18,288 bases of DNA, taken from NCBI GenBank assembly GCA_023441105.1, contig JAEZQX010000146.1, forward strand, positions 1 through 18,288. Direction: 5' to 3'. Positions 18,051 to 18,288 of the stretch are shown piece by piece. Every line of letters begins with the position of its first letter. The stretch's first letter is position 1. The DNA comes from Pseudomonadota bacterium. GTDB lineage: Bacteria; Pseudomonadota; Gammaproteobacteria; Burkholderiales; Burkholderiaceae. A program made the translations under genes and the position numbers. The notes below the pieces were generated by a model. It saw only the letters and a program-made list of their open reading frames with translations, did no database searches and had not been told where the DNA came from.

Positions 18051-18288
18051 ATGCCGCGGCGGCTCGGCGTCATCGGCTGCGGGGCCATCGCGCGGCCCGT
18101 CGTCGAGGCCTGCGCCGCCGGCGCCTTGCCCGGCTGGCTGCTGGGCGGCGTGCTGACGCGCTCGGGGCGGCCGGTCGGCATCGCCTGCCACCACGATAGC
18201 GACCCCGACACCTTCTTCGGGCGAGGCCACGACCTGATCGTCGAGGCCGCCGGGCCGGCCGCCCTGGCGGCGCATGGCGCCGGCGCCC
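18051..18288 (+). CDS. nadX: Aspartate dehydrogenase-like (NadX) protein, N-terminal part, truncated by window end
   Basis: The last 238 bases are an open frame from ATG 18051 that runs off the window (79 full codons). It shows a Rossmann start LGVIGCGAIARPVVEA with GCGAIA at residues 9-14, and DLIVEAAGPAALAAHG at 61-76, both matching L-aspartate dehydrogenases (DUF108 family). These enzymes interconvert aspartate and iminoaspartate/oxaloacetate with NAD(P). GAAGGA lies 8 bases before the start. It follows the TIGR04076-like gene by 36 bases, probably in one operon. The catalytic domain lies beyond the window, so the exact substrate cannot be judged; some family members may act on other amino acids. 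Confidence 0.72.
   Translation, partial: MPRRLGVIGCGAIARPVVEACAAGALPGWLLGGVLTRSGRPVGIACHHDSDPDTFFGRGHDLIVEAAGPAALAAHGAGA

Overview
The window is a dense, GC-rich (by eye about two-thirds GC) stretch of bacterial chromosome. All recognisable genes lie on the + strand. The dnaX end-ybaB-recR order, the CarA/CarB sequences, and several periplasmic binding proteins and lipoproteins with classical export signals point to a Gram-negative proteobacterium. A betaproteobacterium (Burkholderiales-like) is the most likely guess, but this is inference from gene order and composition. No CRISPR array, insertion sequence, phage gene, tRNA or rRNA was seen. No gene-free stretch exceeds 300 bases; the largest gap is 4063-4284 (222 bases).

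Layout. (1) 1-1037: the last codons of dnaX overlap ybaB, followed by recR, the usual DNA replication and recombination-repair cluster. (2) 1191-4062: a three-gene ABC importer of the nitrate/sulfonate/taurine (NMT1-like) type, in the order periplasmic binding protein, ATPase, permease. Its substrate is not readable from sequence. (3) 4285-7095: two different secreted SGNH/GDSL hydrolase lipoproteins in tandem, each with a lipobox Cys and a Pro/Ala-rich linker. The first carries an Ig/cadherin-like domain and a CE3-like esterase core with an altered Asp-x-x-His block. The second has a large N-terminal region I cannot name and an intact hydrolase core. (4) 7220-11692: carA and carB, the two subunits of carbamoyl-phosphate synthetase (arginine and pyrimidine synthesis). 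(5) 11728-16491: a complete branched-chain-amino-acid-type (Liv/HAAT) ABC importer, livG-livF-livH-livM plus a binding protein, starting only 35 bases after carB. (6) 16502-18288: an aldo/keto reductase, a TIGR04076-like small protein and the start of an aspartate-dehydrogenase-like (NadX) gene that runs off the window. These are packed behind the liv genes as if one operon.

How the parts may work together. Block 6 behind block 5 looks like an uptake-plus-redox catabolic operon for an unidentified amino-acid-like or carboxylic substrate, and it is the best candidate here for an undescribed pathway. Several intergenic gaps (4164-4228, 5426-5449, 7108-7161, 15119-15163) contain strong GC-rich stem-loops without T-runs. 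They may punctuate or stabilise transcripts, which is the main signal not explained by the genes.
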